Positions 23,527 through 34,778 of a DNA stretch of 64,000 bases are shown here, piece by piece. The position numbers were made by a program, and so were the translations under genes. Origin of the DNA: Paramacrobiotus metropolitanus (lineage: Eukaryota > Tardigrada > Eutardigrada > Parachela > Macrobiotidae); assembly GCF_019649055.1 (NCBI RefSeq), contig NW_026570290.1, positions 124,001 through 188,000 of the forward strand. The letters run 5' to 3'. Position 1 is the stretch's first letter, and every line of letters begins with the position of its first letter. The notes under the pieces are model-generated. The model had not been told where the DNA came from and searched no databases. It was given only the letters and a program-made list of their open reading frames with translations.

Positions 23527-24686
23527 ATGAAATCGCTGTTGGCAGTGTTAGTAAGCATCCTTTTGCTGCCAGCCTGCCTTATGCACGGTAAACAAACAAT
23601 ATGGTTACTGCTTACAGAAGGTTATTTGCCGAAGACTCCGGTAGCAGTACCTGTGCAGTTATCGTCAGGATATGTTCTTCTTTAATAGGTGGGAATATGG
23701 ATCTGGAAACAGACTGTAACATAGCTCCAACGGACACCCACATGACGGCATTGGACCCCCCAGCGCTTTCATTTCGGACTGATCGCTTGACTCGAGAAGA
23801 ATGTCTGACCTATGTTAACTTAAAACAAGATGGCGTCACCTGCAGTCCCATTTTTGGCGTCGACGACTGCAAGCCAAAATCGAATGACAAGTATCTGCTA
23901 AAGCCACTTTCGAGAACTTACATTGACGTCCGATGTTCATGAGAGAATCGCACCGTTTTAACGAATATTACAAAGAATATCAACCTAATAAGCCCAACCC
24001 GAGCTGTCATCATGACTTTAAAAGAGCGAAACGATTCTTTCGATCCAGTCCACCATGCAGTCATCAACCCGATTCGCAACCAACTTATTGAACTCTCCGT
24101 TTCAGAAGTTGTCACGCCGTTTATTTACAAAAAGATATACGACACTGGGATACTACCAAATGTGGTGCTACTCAAAATTCAGTCCGGCCTGGGCTTGGAG
24201 AGCCAGAAGAAACATTTCTCGCGGATGCCAAAAATACACAGCATAACATTTTCGCACTGCACTATTGCTTCGCTGGAGCCGTACACTTTCACCGATTTAC
24301 CGCTTTTGCAGAGCTTGTCGCTTGAAGACGGCGTTGGTTATGATCTGTACCGAATAGCGGAATATGAACGTTCGTTGCGCCTTCTCACTCCGGACATGTT
24401 CAGTGACGAGGATTTGGAAATGTTCCGGAAATTGCACTGCGATTGCCAGTACGCTTGGTATCGCAATTTCCTGAAGCACAAGCCCGAGCTAATTTCCGGC
24501 AAGAGACAAGGGGAAGTTGCGATTGTAGGGAACTATATGACACCATTTGTCGACATGCTGTCCGCGATTTCGGCTGCGGTTCTCAGAATTGATTGCGCGG
24601 CAAATCTGACTTACAGTAATGTTGAAAATGTCGAAAACGGGAGTCAATATTCGTACAATACAACTTGTTATAATTTGCAGTGCTAA
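23527..24686 (+). pseudogene. LRS6, otherwise intact copy with one nonsense codon
   Basis: Exon 1 is 23527-23587 (MKSLLAVLVSILLLPACLMH), the intron is 101 bases, and exon 2 is 23689-24686, the same length as in LRS5. The mature start is GGNMDLETDCN. The frame is interrupted only once: TGA at 23940-23942 replaces the TGG of the invariant CSWENRT motif. Reading continues in the same frame with no other disruption through the leucine-rich repeats, the CDCQYAWYRNFL cap and the end NTTCYNLQC. AATAAA is at 24747-24752. This is a very young null allele or a polymorphism. Nothing suggests selenocysteine, since the family has Trp here. Confidence 0.85.
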
Positions 24687-25687
24687 TAAGCAAGAGAATT
24701 AATTTTAAAAATCCGGTTTTGCTTGAAAAATGATTTTTTCGTCGCAAATAAAATGTAATAACTGAACACAAGTGACACAGCGATGTGAATGCCGTTTTTT
24801 TTGCTCAGTCTTCAGCACTGCATCTGAATGGTATCAGAGTGTTACAATGAAAAGATGACAATCCTATAGCTCTTGCAACGGATTCATTGCTATTATAAGC
24901 TTGACTGCTGTCTACAATTACAGCTGTTGTAATTTAATCTGTACCGGTTCGCGTTAAAATGTTGAGGGCGATACTATTCCATGACGATATTAATTGCCCG
25001 GAAAGTACAGACAGAACAAGTGTTCTGGACCTTGAAAGTAATTAAGTGGTGCAAACTGTATTACCATTTTTCAACGACAGTGCAAACTCGTTAAATACTG
25101 TACATAGTACATAGTACATACTGTGTTGTGTATGCAGTATGCGAACCAGAACAAGCTTCTATTTACCGCTGCTTTTATTAAGAAATTTTTTCATTATTTA
25201 AGCAGTAACTGTCCATGTAGCGATCTCCCGATACGTGCACAATGAGACGAAGTTGTTCTAAAATCTTTTCTTTGCGATAACACTGCAGCGTAGTTGTTGT
25301 TGATGTTGATCAGGATAAAATAAATAAATAAAGTAAGTAGCGGAAATGAAAATTGACAGTATGTAAGTAGATTTTCTCAAGCGATATGAGCGATGGCATG
25401 GAACGATATGAATTTCTAGCAAGGAGAAGATAATCTCCATGTATACTCGAGAGCCATCTTTTGGCTTGCTTTATTGATAGGATTTCGTAGTTAATAGGTA
25501 TTACATTCTTATATCATAGCCTTACTTGCATTTTAAACATACTAGGACAAGTATATTTTGCGTAAATAGTAAAATAACATACAACTACTAATGCCATAAT
25601 TTTTCATAAAACAACCAATTCGCATTGACTGTGTATCCGTTCTCAGTTTGTTTTACGAGTATCATCGAGATTTCCGTCAGCAACACC
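24687..25687. other. Intergenic, LRS6 to LRS7
   Basis: No gene. It contains the LRS6 poly-A signal and an upstream block at about 25372-25440 (TTTTCTCAAGCGAT, GATATGAATTTC, GGAGAAGATAATCTCC) shared in part with LRS4 and LRS6. Confidence 0.45.
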
Positions 25688-27022
25688 ATGAAATTACTGC
25701 TGATATTTTCCATCAGCATCATCGTGCTCCAAGCCTTTCCTGCAAAGGGTAAATGTGTAAAAGTATCTTCATTCCTTAGGCTAAGCTACATGATGACTTT
25801 GTGGAGATAAAATTAGAACGAGAGTGACTGCATAATGTTAAAAGGCTGAAGTGCGATAGCCGCCCCTAATCGAAAGCCGATATAGATTCCTTTTAACACT
25901 CTTAAGCGTTATTAATTTCACATAAAGTGCCAGGCGTCGTACTCTGTTTTCCTACATACATAAAGTGAAACCTTTATTCATAAAGTCTGTAGTTAAACGA
26001 GTGTCGTTATATGTGCAGGGGGGCAAGTGGATCTGGAAACCGACTGCAACACCGTCCCGAACGTCACACAACCGACTGCTCTGGAGCCGATAACGTTTTC
26101 GTTTCGAAACGATCTGTTAACACGAGGCGAATGTCTTATGTATGCCAACTTGAGCCAAAATGGCAAAATATGCAGTCCGATTTTCGGCGTCCACGAATGC
26201 GAGGGTTCATCGGATGACCAGTATCTGCTAAAACCACTCTCTAGAACTTACATCGATGTCAGATGTTCATGGGAGAATCGAACGCTTCTGACCAATATCA
26301 CAAAGAATATCCATCTAATCAGCCCCACACGAGCGGTTATCATCAAGCTGAAAGAGCGCAACGATTCTCTCGATCCGGTCCACCTTGAGGTCATCAATCC
26401 GATTCGGAACCAGCTCATCCAACTGCATGTCTCAGAAGTGCGTACAACGCTAATTTGCGCAAAGATATACGACATTGGGGTGCTGCCAAATCTGATATTT
26501 CTCGGGATTCAGTCTGGATTGGGCTTAGAGATCCAGAAGAAACATTTCTCGCGGATGCCTCAGATACGCAGCATCATATTCGCGCACTGCACTATTGCAG
26601 CGCTGGAGCCGTACACTTTTACTGATTTACCACACTTGCAGAGCCTATCGCTCGAAGACGGCGCCGCTTCCGATCTGTCTCTGCTCGACGACCATCCCGA
26701 TCCGGCCACAAAGCGCCGTCTCTATCCGTACATGTTCAGTGAAGACGGTTTAGAAAGTATCCGGAAGTTGCATTGTGATTGCTCGTACGCTTGGTATCGC
26801 AATTTCCTCAAACAGAAGCCCAGTCTAATCTTCGGCAGGGGACAGGGTGAAATTGCTATGGTGGGAAACTACATGACGCCATTCATTAACATGATGGACG
26901 CGTTTTCGGCTGCCGTGCTCAAAATAGACTGTGCGCAGAACATTACTTATCACAATGTGCAGAGAAACCTTCGCGGTAGTCACTATTCCTACAACACATC
27001 TTGTTATGACTTACAGTGCTGA
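25688..27022 (+). CDS. LRS7, secreted cysteine- and leucine-rich protein (intact)
   Basis: Exon 1 is 25688-25748 (MKLLLIFSISIIVLQAFPAK), the intron is 270 bases, and exon 2 is 26019-27022. The phase-1 junction gives GGQVDLETDCN. The product is about 354 residues. It has the full family plan: the N-terminal cysteines, LPNLIFLGIQSGLGLEIQKK, FSRMPQIRSIIFAHCTIAAL, LPHLQSLSLEDG, LHCDCSYAWYRNFLKQKP and NTSCYDLQC. Compared with LRS5, the variable loop after LSLEDG is reworked (ASDLSLLDDHPDPATKRRL). This is the most variable stretch in the family and a candidate contact surface. It is the likely source or sister of pseudogene LRS4, which has almost the same leader and the same DLSL loop. Confidence 0.87.
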
Positions 27023-27891
27023 TGCGAAACAAAATTCTAAAAGCGCGTTCATGTCTAGAATAATCGTCGGTAAAGCAAATGAAATTTAATGACTGCAGTT
27101 TGCGATGGTAAATTTCAGTTCATCGGTAATGTTTGATAACGGACGATGAATGTCTTGAATACCGAGTTATTATTAACAGTTGTTGACACTTCATTGCCTT
27201 TTTATGTTTATATATCACAATTACAAGGATTCTAGCAAAGGCTTTTTAAGTTTTACATCTGTCGGTTCATTTCAGAATTTCAAGGGTAATGACTTTTCTA
27301 GTCCACTTACCTATTTTAATTCAATAAAAGTTTGTTATTTATCGGCAACCGCAATAAGCTTTCGGCACATGGCGGTATCGAAACATTATATCTATTTGAC
27401 CAGTCTCCATTGCCGTTTTTAATAACTCTGCCTGGCAACATTTGACTGATGTACCGTTCGACTAACACCGTGATACAGATACTTTTATATCTAATTCTGT
27501 TTGATTTTCCCAGTCATGCTACGATCACGGGAAGTTGGGCAGAACCTTATCTTTATTTCCGGATGGGCATATATGAACCTACTATACCTGAATATTACTA
27601 GTGCCTTCTACAAGCATTGCGACAGGATAATCGTTAAAAACGCTACAGACACCTCGATGGAACGCTTGATTTTCTCATACGATAAGGATGCAATAAACGA
27701 TACAGCTGGAAATGTAAAAGATGTGTATTAATGTTAACGCAGTGCCAGTATTTTACGGCCGTTTGGTACGGCTCTTATCTTGATTGCTATACACTCACTA
27801 CTAAATCTCTATACCTTTTATAACAGGTCCCTGGAACTTCCGGTCCCAGCTTTTTACTAGCTTATTACTCCCGTTTCTGTCTTACAACACA
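27023..27891. other. Intergenic, LRS7 to LRS8
   Basis: No supported gene. A 76-codon plus-strand frame (27501-27731) is open but matches nothing I recognise and lies outside the LRS pattern. Confidence 0.4.
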
Positions 27892-29421
27892 ATGAAGTTA
27901 CTGCGCGCAGTATGGGTGTCCATGGTGCTATTTGTTCTTCCATCTGGTTTTTTGCAAGGTATTTTAATGAACAAACGGTGTATGTGGGGTGTTTCTAAAG
28001 CGTGGTCACCACGGTCGTGGTCGTGGTCGCTGTGGGCGTGGTCGGGGGGGGTGTTATAATTTTTGAAAAGAGTTATGTTAGTTAAGTGGAATAAAAAAGG
28101 GTGCGAGGGAATAACTGTAAGCATAATCATGAAACTTTCAGTCTTCTCTAATTATTCGACAGTAGCGTATGAACTAACAGTGCAATAGTTAAATACTGAA
28201 CAGTGAACAGTGAATCGGAGACTTCCGCCCACCCTCGACCACAACCACATTATCCCACACTCGACCACTAACGACCACGACCACTACCCCCCACGACCAC
28301 GCCCACAGCGACCACGACCACGACCGTGGTGACCACGTTTTAGAAACACCCGTATATGTGCACGCATTGCTGGACATAATTTCGTATACCGCCTTTTCTG
28401 TGTAAAAATTACTTAGTACTGAGTGATGCTTTGTGCAGACGCACCTACTGATTTGGAAATCGATTGCAACACCCCGCCAACGGCCACACAGATCTCAGCG
28501 GTGCAGCTGGATCCCAATCCATTTCGGACGGATCTGTTGACAAGAGAAGAATGCCTGGGATACGTTAGCCTGCACGAAAGCCGGAGCATATGCAGCCCTG
28601 TGCAGTCGCGAAAGGACTGTGAACCTTCGAGCAATGATCAGTATACGATAACGCCAATATCACGAACCTACATCGAGGTGTTGTGCTCATGGGAAAATCG
28701 CACCTCGTTCGCCGAAATCACGCAGAGTGTCAGCACAATTAGTCAACGTCGAGCTGTCACCATAAGACTCAAGGAACGCAACGACTCAACCGATCCGATT
28801 CACTCTGATGTCGTTAATCCCATCCGTGAGCAGATCATCGAGCTGTCCATCTTAGAATGCCGTACAACGCGCACAACCGCCAAGGTTTATGACGCCGGGA
28901 TGCTCCCAAACGTGATAAGGTTTACGATGCAATCCGGGTTGCGTTTGGAGATTCAGAAGAAGGATTTCTCGCGGATGCCAAAAGTACGAATGATCAGCTT
29001 GTCATCCTGTACCGTTGCCGTCCTGGAACCGTACACTTTTACCGACCTACCGCACCTGCAGAGCTTGTCGCTGGAGGACGGCGTTGGTTTCCATCTGCGT
29101 CGCTTGCAGATGCATCCAAACCGGAGCGAATGGGATCCCGAGACTTTCGGTGAAGATGATTTAGCGATGGTCTGGAAACTACACTGCGACTGCTCGTATG
29201 CGTGGTATCGCAATTTTCTCAAGAAAATACCGAGCCTTATTACCGGCAAGAATATCGGAGAAATTGGCAGTATTGGCAACTATAAGACACCTTATGTGGG
29301 CGGGGTGTCGTCGTTATCTGGCCTGCTTAGCGTAAACTGCACACACAAGCTGACTCCCGATAATAGTGATATTGGCAGCAAGTATTCCTACAATGTACCT
29401 TGCTATAACATACAGTGCTGA
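27892..29421 (+). CDS. LRS8, secreted cysteine- and leucine-rich protein (intact)
   Basis: Exon 1 is 27892-27958 (leader MKLLRAVWVSMVLFVLPSGF, two codons longer than in the others), the intron is 480 bases, and exon 2 is 28439-29421. The junction makes Asp, giving DAPTDLEIDCN. The product is about 349 residues. It shares features with LRS2 (LEIDCN, ECRTTRTTAK, SYNVPCYNIQC), so LRS2 and LRS8 form an older branch at the two ends of the array. All cysteines, the leucine-rich segment (FSRMPKVRMISLSSCTVAVL, LPHLQSLSLEDGVGFH) and the CDC cap are present. A 365-base inverted-repeat element fills most of intron 1 without touching the splice sites. AATAAA is at 29651-29656. Confidence 0.87.
27987..28351. 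mobile_element. MITE with terminal inverted repeats of about 60 bases in LRS8 intron 1
   Basis: The left arm GGGTGTTTCTAAAGCGTGGT at 27987 is matched by its inverse ending at 28351. The arms continue through GGTCGTGG repeats and differ at few positions. Nine flanking bases are nearly repeated: GTGTATGTG (27978-27986) and GTATATGTG (28352-28360). Long TIRs and a 9-base duplication are typical of Mutator-like elements, so this is a non-autonomous candidate of that group. It has no coding capacity. Confidence 0.7.
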
Positions 29422-30107
29422 TACAAAATGGCGTTAATTTTCAAATGCATTGCGGTCAATGCCCTTCATTGATAAACTGCTACCTTGCGTCAATACTTTA
29501 GTCTTTTGTTACTGTACATAGGTTTCAAAAGCAGCCTTGTCGTTAACAAATTATTATTGTTACGGTTACTTATGCCAGCAACATTCAAAGATCCACGCCT
29601 CTTTGCGTCGGGACTTGTTTTGGTAATCCAAGAATGTAAAAGAAATGGTCAATAAAAATTGTTACGAGCAGCGCGTTAGTGTGAACTGTCAAGTGCTCTG
29701 TTGCGATATTTTTATTAGCTTGGTACTATTATTAATATTTGCATATTGACGTACATTTTGACCGTTCCCTGCAGCCAACGGTTGTCGAACCTAAATCTGT
29801 GTATAAGGGCAGCAAAAGCTGTGACGAACGCGAATAATATTTAAGCGACGCAGCAGGAATTTTTGTCGCTTTTCAGCTGGGATATCCTGTAACAATCATG
29901 TACATGTGTTCAATATGATTATATGACTAATTTCTCAAGTGCACAATTCTGCTGTTCTTGTAAAAACTGAGGCCGTACCACTTCATCATGCTCAACAAGC
30001 AGCGGAAAAATTTATTTTTCGTAAAAACTGGACAAGAAGTTCGTACATCAGTATTGTACACGCTTTGGAATCTGCCAAAAGATATTACCGAGGTTAACAC
30101 GGCAAAA
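29422..30107. other. Intergenic, LRS8 to SSP2
   Basis: No gene seen. It contains the LRS8 poly-A signal. Confidence 0.4.
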
Positions 30108-30886
30108 ATGCATCCCGCACTTTTATCAGCCATGACCCTGCTGCTGGGGTTTGTGCTTGTAGCTGGCGCACCACCATTTGGCTTCCTTCCATCTCAGCTG
30201 AATACCGGTCAGGCCCAGATTAAACCAGTAAGTAATAATAATTTTAATGTTAATGTTATCAGGAAACTAAGGTATGAAACTGATTCTAATTATTTATAGA
30301 AACAGTGCATGAACGTTTATCTTGTGGCTTTCCCTGTTCGATGCATTTGAAGTAGTACAGCTTTCTATAATTTAACAGACGAATTGGAAAAGAGACAAAT
30401 ACCGTTAAAAATAAAAAGACTTGTGTTGAGATCAGTTTTTTGATTGCGCAGTTTGAAAGCGGTAGTAGCAATGTCGTTGCGGTCAATCCGGCTATCGGCA
30501 ACCCGGCCCCGGTCTTTGCTCAACAACCCGGCCCCACCCATTTCCAGATTCCCACATTGAACATTCCAAAAGAAACCATGCAGCAATATCAACAGGTCGC
30601 GGTAAACGGTGTGACGGCCATTCAGAATGCCGTACAGAATTTCCTCACTGGAGTGTTCGGAACCTTCAAGAAAATCTATGAGAAGAATCCCGATAAAATT
30701 ATTAACGCTGCTAATGCAGCGGTGCAGGCTGTCAACACGTACCAAGCAGAATACGCTCCCTTTGATAAAGAAATCAGCGATGCCTTCAGCCAGTCTTTTC
30801 TAAACAACCGTAACCTGACGTATCTGTTCGGTAAAATGCCGGATACACCTACGAACGGAAATGGTGCTTATCAACCTTATCACTAA
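30108..30886 (+). CDS. Small secreted protein SSP2 (paired with SSP1)
   Basis: Exons are 30108-30227 and 30452-30886, phase 0, with donor GTAAGT and acceptor TTGCGCAG. The product is about 184 residues. The signal peptide is MHPALLSAMTLLLGFVLVAG, with likely cleavage before APPFG. A Pro- and Asn-rich linker leads to a helical core (QNFLTGVFGTFKKIYEKNPD, NAANAAVQAVN, FLNNRNLTYLF), followed by a polar tail ending NGAYQPYH. The core and intron position match SSP1, so the pair comes from a duplication that now encloses the LRS array. There are no cysteines in the mature part. The family is not recognised; an extracellular role is inferred from the leader only. Confidence 0.75.
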
Positions 30887-31537
30887 CGAGATCAGCCATT
30901 TTTCTTGCCAGCAGCAAAATAATTTTCCCACGCAAATACAGCGGTCGTGAAATGAAAAGTGTAGTTCGATGTTAGTTATTTTGTCAATCTTTGGCTGTTA
31001 ATTGTGGTATTTGGGCGTAACTGCTCGCCTATAAAATTAATACGTACATAATAATGAGATGACGTGCGTTTGATAAGACCAATTTAATTGTCAAAACAAA
31101 TGACGTGAAAATGCATCAGGGATATATTCAAGGCACGGTACAAGCGTACGCTGAAAAGCAATTTACGCGCTTTGCAATAGTCGTCATCAAAACAAAATTA
31201 TTATCACAAAAAGCAACGAAATCCCGAGCACGACAATAAGCCGTTTACAAAAAATGCACAAAGCACCAATACAGCAAACGAACAGAACTGAAAATACCAA
31301 TAAACACAATACACTGTGCAATTGTGTATGCTGTACACTGTACAGTTTGCGATTAATGTACAGTAATTAAATTTTATCTACAGGTTTATTAATACTAATA
31401 GTAACAGACACTAACACTAATAGAAGATTCTTTAACCATGGTAATGCATGTACAAGTACTCGTACAAGTTTAGTGAGCAGGAAACAGAATTTTAGTTTGG
31501 AGTGTGGCAGCACCACAAATATTGCAGTTTCTCGTAA
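30887..31537. other. Intergenic, convergent ends of SSP2 and the acidic-protein gene
   Basis: No gene is seen in this AT-rich stretch. Confidence 0.4.
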
Positions 31538-31999
31538 TTACATTTCCGTCTTCGTTTCCGGAGTTGCGACATTCGACAGCTCTTCCTGCGCATCGCTAGG
31601 TTTTGCATCAGAATTATTAGCTTCCACAAAATCACGCATATATCCCACTTTATGTTGTGCCACATATTCCGCGCTCATATGCGGTTCGAAGACATTATCC
31701 GGAGTTGCATTCCCTTCGCCACCTGGAAGACATGTTTTCCGCTCCAAATTTAGCGGCTTTTCGTTGTTGATGAACTCGCTGTCCGAACCCAGGCGCTCGC
31801 CTTCGTAGTCTCCTTCGTACTTTTGCGAAGGCATAATGTGGGCAAATGGTTCTTGTTGCAAGTGAGTGAGCGGATCGCTCGAGAGGGGAGCATCCAGCGC
31901 TTCATCCATTTGTGTCACGGAAGAGGCTTTCATTCGCTCCAGCTCTTCGTCCGTTTGCAAATCTCCGAACTCGGTTATGGTGAAAGGACGGTCCGACAT
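31538..31999 (-). CDS. Acidic, probably disordered protein, unrecognised
   Basis: A 153-codon frame starts MSDRPFTITEFGDLQTDEEL and ends PETKTEM. It is rich in Glu, Asp, Ser, Pro and Asn, has one Cys and no Trp, and lacks a signal peptide, so it should be cytosolic or nuclear and largely disordered. A 5' untranslated exon is likely: upstream on the minus strand there is a donor GTGAGT (starting at 32129) and acceptor CTTTCAG ending just before GTGCGATCATG. The length, good coding composition and splice signals support a real gene. I recognise no domain. Heat-soluble disordered proteins are known in desiccation-tolerant animals, but nothing specific links this one to them. Confidence 0.6.
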   Translation of the reverse strand: MSDRPFTITEFGDLQTDEELERMKASSVTQMDEALDAPLSSDPLTHLQQEPFAHIMPSQKYEGDYEGERLGSDSEFINNEKPLNLERKTCLPGGEGNATPDNVFEPHMSAEYVAQHKVGYMRDFVEANNSDAKPSDAQEELSNVATPETKTEM

Positions 32000-33737
32000 G
32001 ATCGCACACTGAAAGGCTCTTCAGGGTCCCGGTGATCTATGCGCACATCAAAACTGTCTACACCGCGTAAAAAAAGGAGAATACATTGCTAATCAGTGGA
32101 AAAAGCTTGCAAGTATTTTGGAAACTCACCGCGTTATCTAATGGCACCAAACGGACCCAAATTGGCGTTTATACTGCGCAGTATCCCATGCCAGACACTC
32201 TACTATAAACATACAAACAAATCAGTGCAGCTCAAATCAGTGTGGTACGTGGTGCTCGCTTAAACGCTTGCGCAACTTTCGCTCGACTGTTCAGCGGTGA
32301 AAGCTTTGCAAATCGATGGTCGACCATGTGCAGTGCATGTAAAGATGGTAAACTGCCCAAAATCTGCATTCTCCATCAGGCGCATGAGCCATGTAGAGTG
32401 TGAGTGCACTCACTGCACTTGCCGTCAGTGCGTGCAACACACAATGAAATTGTGTGTACCGGTATTGGATTGCCGGTATGTATGCAGATAGCTACAGTAT
32501 AATCCACTTTATACAGCTGCGCTGTGTACATATTTTTTGAGTTTATAAAATACTTCTGGTTGTTGAAAGGGTTTTGTGCATATGCGATAACTAATTACCC
32601 GCAGAAACAGCAAAACCATTTTCTATTATAATTCGTAATTCTCGCACATGCTTAAATCTTACATACTTGTACTGTAAGAAATCAGTCCCTCTTAATTAAC
32701 AGAGAATTTTATACGGCAGCGTCTCAATAAGGATAGTGATGCGGTACATGGTGCCGGGTGTAACTGTACAGATATGTACATCTACCGATCGGTACATGCA
32801 CTCTCCCGAACTCCAAAGACAACAGCGGCCGAATGATTTGTGTATACTGGACGAAAACCGTTTGTGCGCAAAATATCCAGCTGTAGAGTCATGGCAGGTT
32901 AGATTCTGGGACGTTTATAGTATGCAAAAAGGTGTACAACGTAATAAAAAGTCACATCATGTGCCGACACTTCGAATGTAGCATTTAATCGCAGAACATA
33001 GGTATGCAGCCCAGAAGCTCGGTTCTAAACTTCTAGCATTCTTTTCGAATTTTAAATCAATGCATTTCATTTGATTCGAGAGTTTTTTTTAAATAATTGT
33101 TGAATTCTGGTTCGGAGTAAGAACGATTTACAAAATAATCAAGATGCAGTTATGAAGTACTATCATCAGTATTATAAGACTAATGACAGTACATATGTAA
33201 CTCTCACACGCACGATCATGCGCGAAGCCGTAATGATTAACCAAACAGAAATAAACAGCGGTAGCGCTGCGGGAAATAATTCGACTGTTACAAACCACAA
33301 AATTAAATTTTTATTTCTTACAGGCTTCTGGTAATCGTCTAGCGAAGTGTGTCTTGTTGCCATGCGCAGACGTGAGTACTTTATTTACGAGTATTTTACT
33401 GAAAACACCTCCAGTACTAAGTACTTACTCCATGGCACTGAACGTATGTTAATCAATGCATACAATATGTACATCATGACACAATGTGTACACTGTACAG
33501 GGCACACACATACATACTTATTGTAGTTCTGGCTGTAATATTATGACTTATCCATCTGAAGCGCTCGCGTGGTATTTACCGTTTCACGGTACATTGTACT
33601 CTGTAGTTCGTAACTTCGTATCATAAAAATCAGTTTAAGTAATTTTATCCATAGGTTGATGGGTTTCGGTCTATTGTTTATCTGCATTCCGACCATGCTC
33701 TCTGAACACCTTATAATGCAGGGAGTGAATATCACGT
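32000..33737. other. Intergenic with probable 5' exon of the acidic-protein gene
   Basis: Apart from the likely non-coding exon and intron of the minus-strand gene at 32000-32200, I see no supported gene. Short frames at 32297-32981 and 33152-33334 lack support. Confidence 0.4.
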
Positions 33738-34778
33738 GTGTTGTGCGCTCGTCGAGTTGCGATTAGGCAACAAAGTAATAATTTTGCGCTAACTTTTGCC
33801 ACTGGATGCGCTGTATCAGCCTGTGTTTTACTGATGGCTTATACGAGTAAGAAAACAACAAGGAGCATCAAACCTTGCAAAGCTTCGACGAAACTGATCT
33901 CGACGAAGAAAGCTGATGTCGCTACCGCCGGTGACCCCTACGATTCTTTGGACGATACCGTTGATTCGTCGACTACACCGACAAAGCCGGGAAGATTCTC
34001 CAGCTCGCCGCCTCCAGGTTTCGAGTGCGCTAAAGTGTCACGGATTCCGGAAGCATCGGCAACAAGCAATACTGACGTTCCCGAAATCACCAGAACACCA
34101 CTTCCAAATGCGAAACAACAAGGAAATTCCGCGCTACCCAGTGTACACAGACGCTCTCCCCAGTTTTCTCAACCACAACTGGTCTGTCGACACGCCTCTC
34201 CAATACGTTCTAAAAAGGTCGCCCCCCTTCGACCGTACAGCTTATCTGATTACAAGCAGCTGAATTTGAATGTGAAGCTGGGCGGACTGGGCCCTAATAC
34301 GGGGCCGGAACAAGAACGAATTCGAAGCGTCCAGAAACGATTACGCGATTTGGCTAAGCAGTGGCATACGAAGAACAAGGAGAAAGAAAGTGTGGCATTA
34401 GCGGCAAGAGAAGCTCGAGCTACTAGCAACCCGAGCGAAGTCACGACGCCGTCGGCGCGAGATAGTACCATCGACCGCGCTGCTGTGTCCAGTCACGGAC
34501 ATCTAAAACGAGAACGACTTGTGAATCCGATGCGCTACTTGAGGAAACAAAGTCCGCCATGTCGACCTATTGTCCTTCCCGTATTACGACTGAATCGTTT
34601 CATGAAAGAAAGTATTCCCGTGGAAACATCATCTAGATCGGCATCGACGACTCAGTCAGAAAAAAAGATACGTACGGAATTGAAAGTCCTCAGAAAATCA
34701 AAAGAAATGGACAAGTTAGCGGAAAACCAACTGGCCGTCTTGGGGAAGCTTTTGGATGATCAGGCTAATTTAGGTTGA
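33738..34778 (+). CDS. Basic low-complexity protein with C-terminal coiled coil
   Basis: A single frame of 346 codons. The first 36 residues include a hydrophobic run (FALTFATGCAVSACVLLMAY), which could be a membrane anchor. Alternatively the true start is ATG 33834 (MAYTSKKTTRSIKP), which gives a soluble basic protein of about 314 residues. The middle is Ser/Thr/Pro-rich. A more conserved-looking segment reads RPYSLSDYKQLNLNVKLGGLGP, followed by a charged helix (RIRSVQKRLRDLAKQWHTKN). A short coiled coil lies at the end (TELKVLRKSKEMDKLAENQL). The YSLSDYKQL...LGGLGP pattern reminds me of the JHY (C11orf63) family of cilia-associated proteins, but that is from memory and uncertain. AATAAA is at 34839-34844. 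Confidence 0.7.
   Translation: MLCARRVAIRQQSNNFALTFATGCAVSACVLLMAYTSKKTTRSIKPCKASTKLISTKKADVATAGDPYDSLDDTVDSSTTPTKPGRFSSSPPPGFECAKVSRIPEASATSNTDVPEITRTPLPNAKQQGNSALPSVHRRSPQFSQPQLVCRHASPIRSKKVAPLRPYSLSDYKQLNLNVKLGGLGPNTGPEQERIRSVQKRLRDLAKQWHTKNKEKESVALAAREARATSNPSEVTTPSARDSTIDRAAVSSHGHLKRERLVNPMRYLRKQSPPCRPIVLPVLRLNRFMKESIPVETSSRSASTTQSEKKIRTELKVLRKSKEMDKLAENQLAVLGKLLDDQANLG

Noticed and set aside
23940-23942. TGA in LRS6 as selenocysteine
   Set aside because: Paralogues have tryptophan, not cysteine, at this position, and no SECIS-like structure was noticed downstream.
27501-27731. 76-codon plus-strand frame between LRS7 and LRS8
   Set aside because: Short, with no leader, no similarity to LRS sequence and no splice context.
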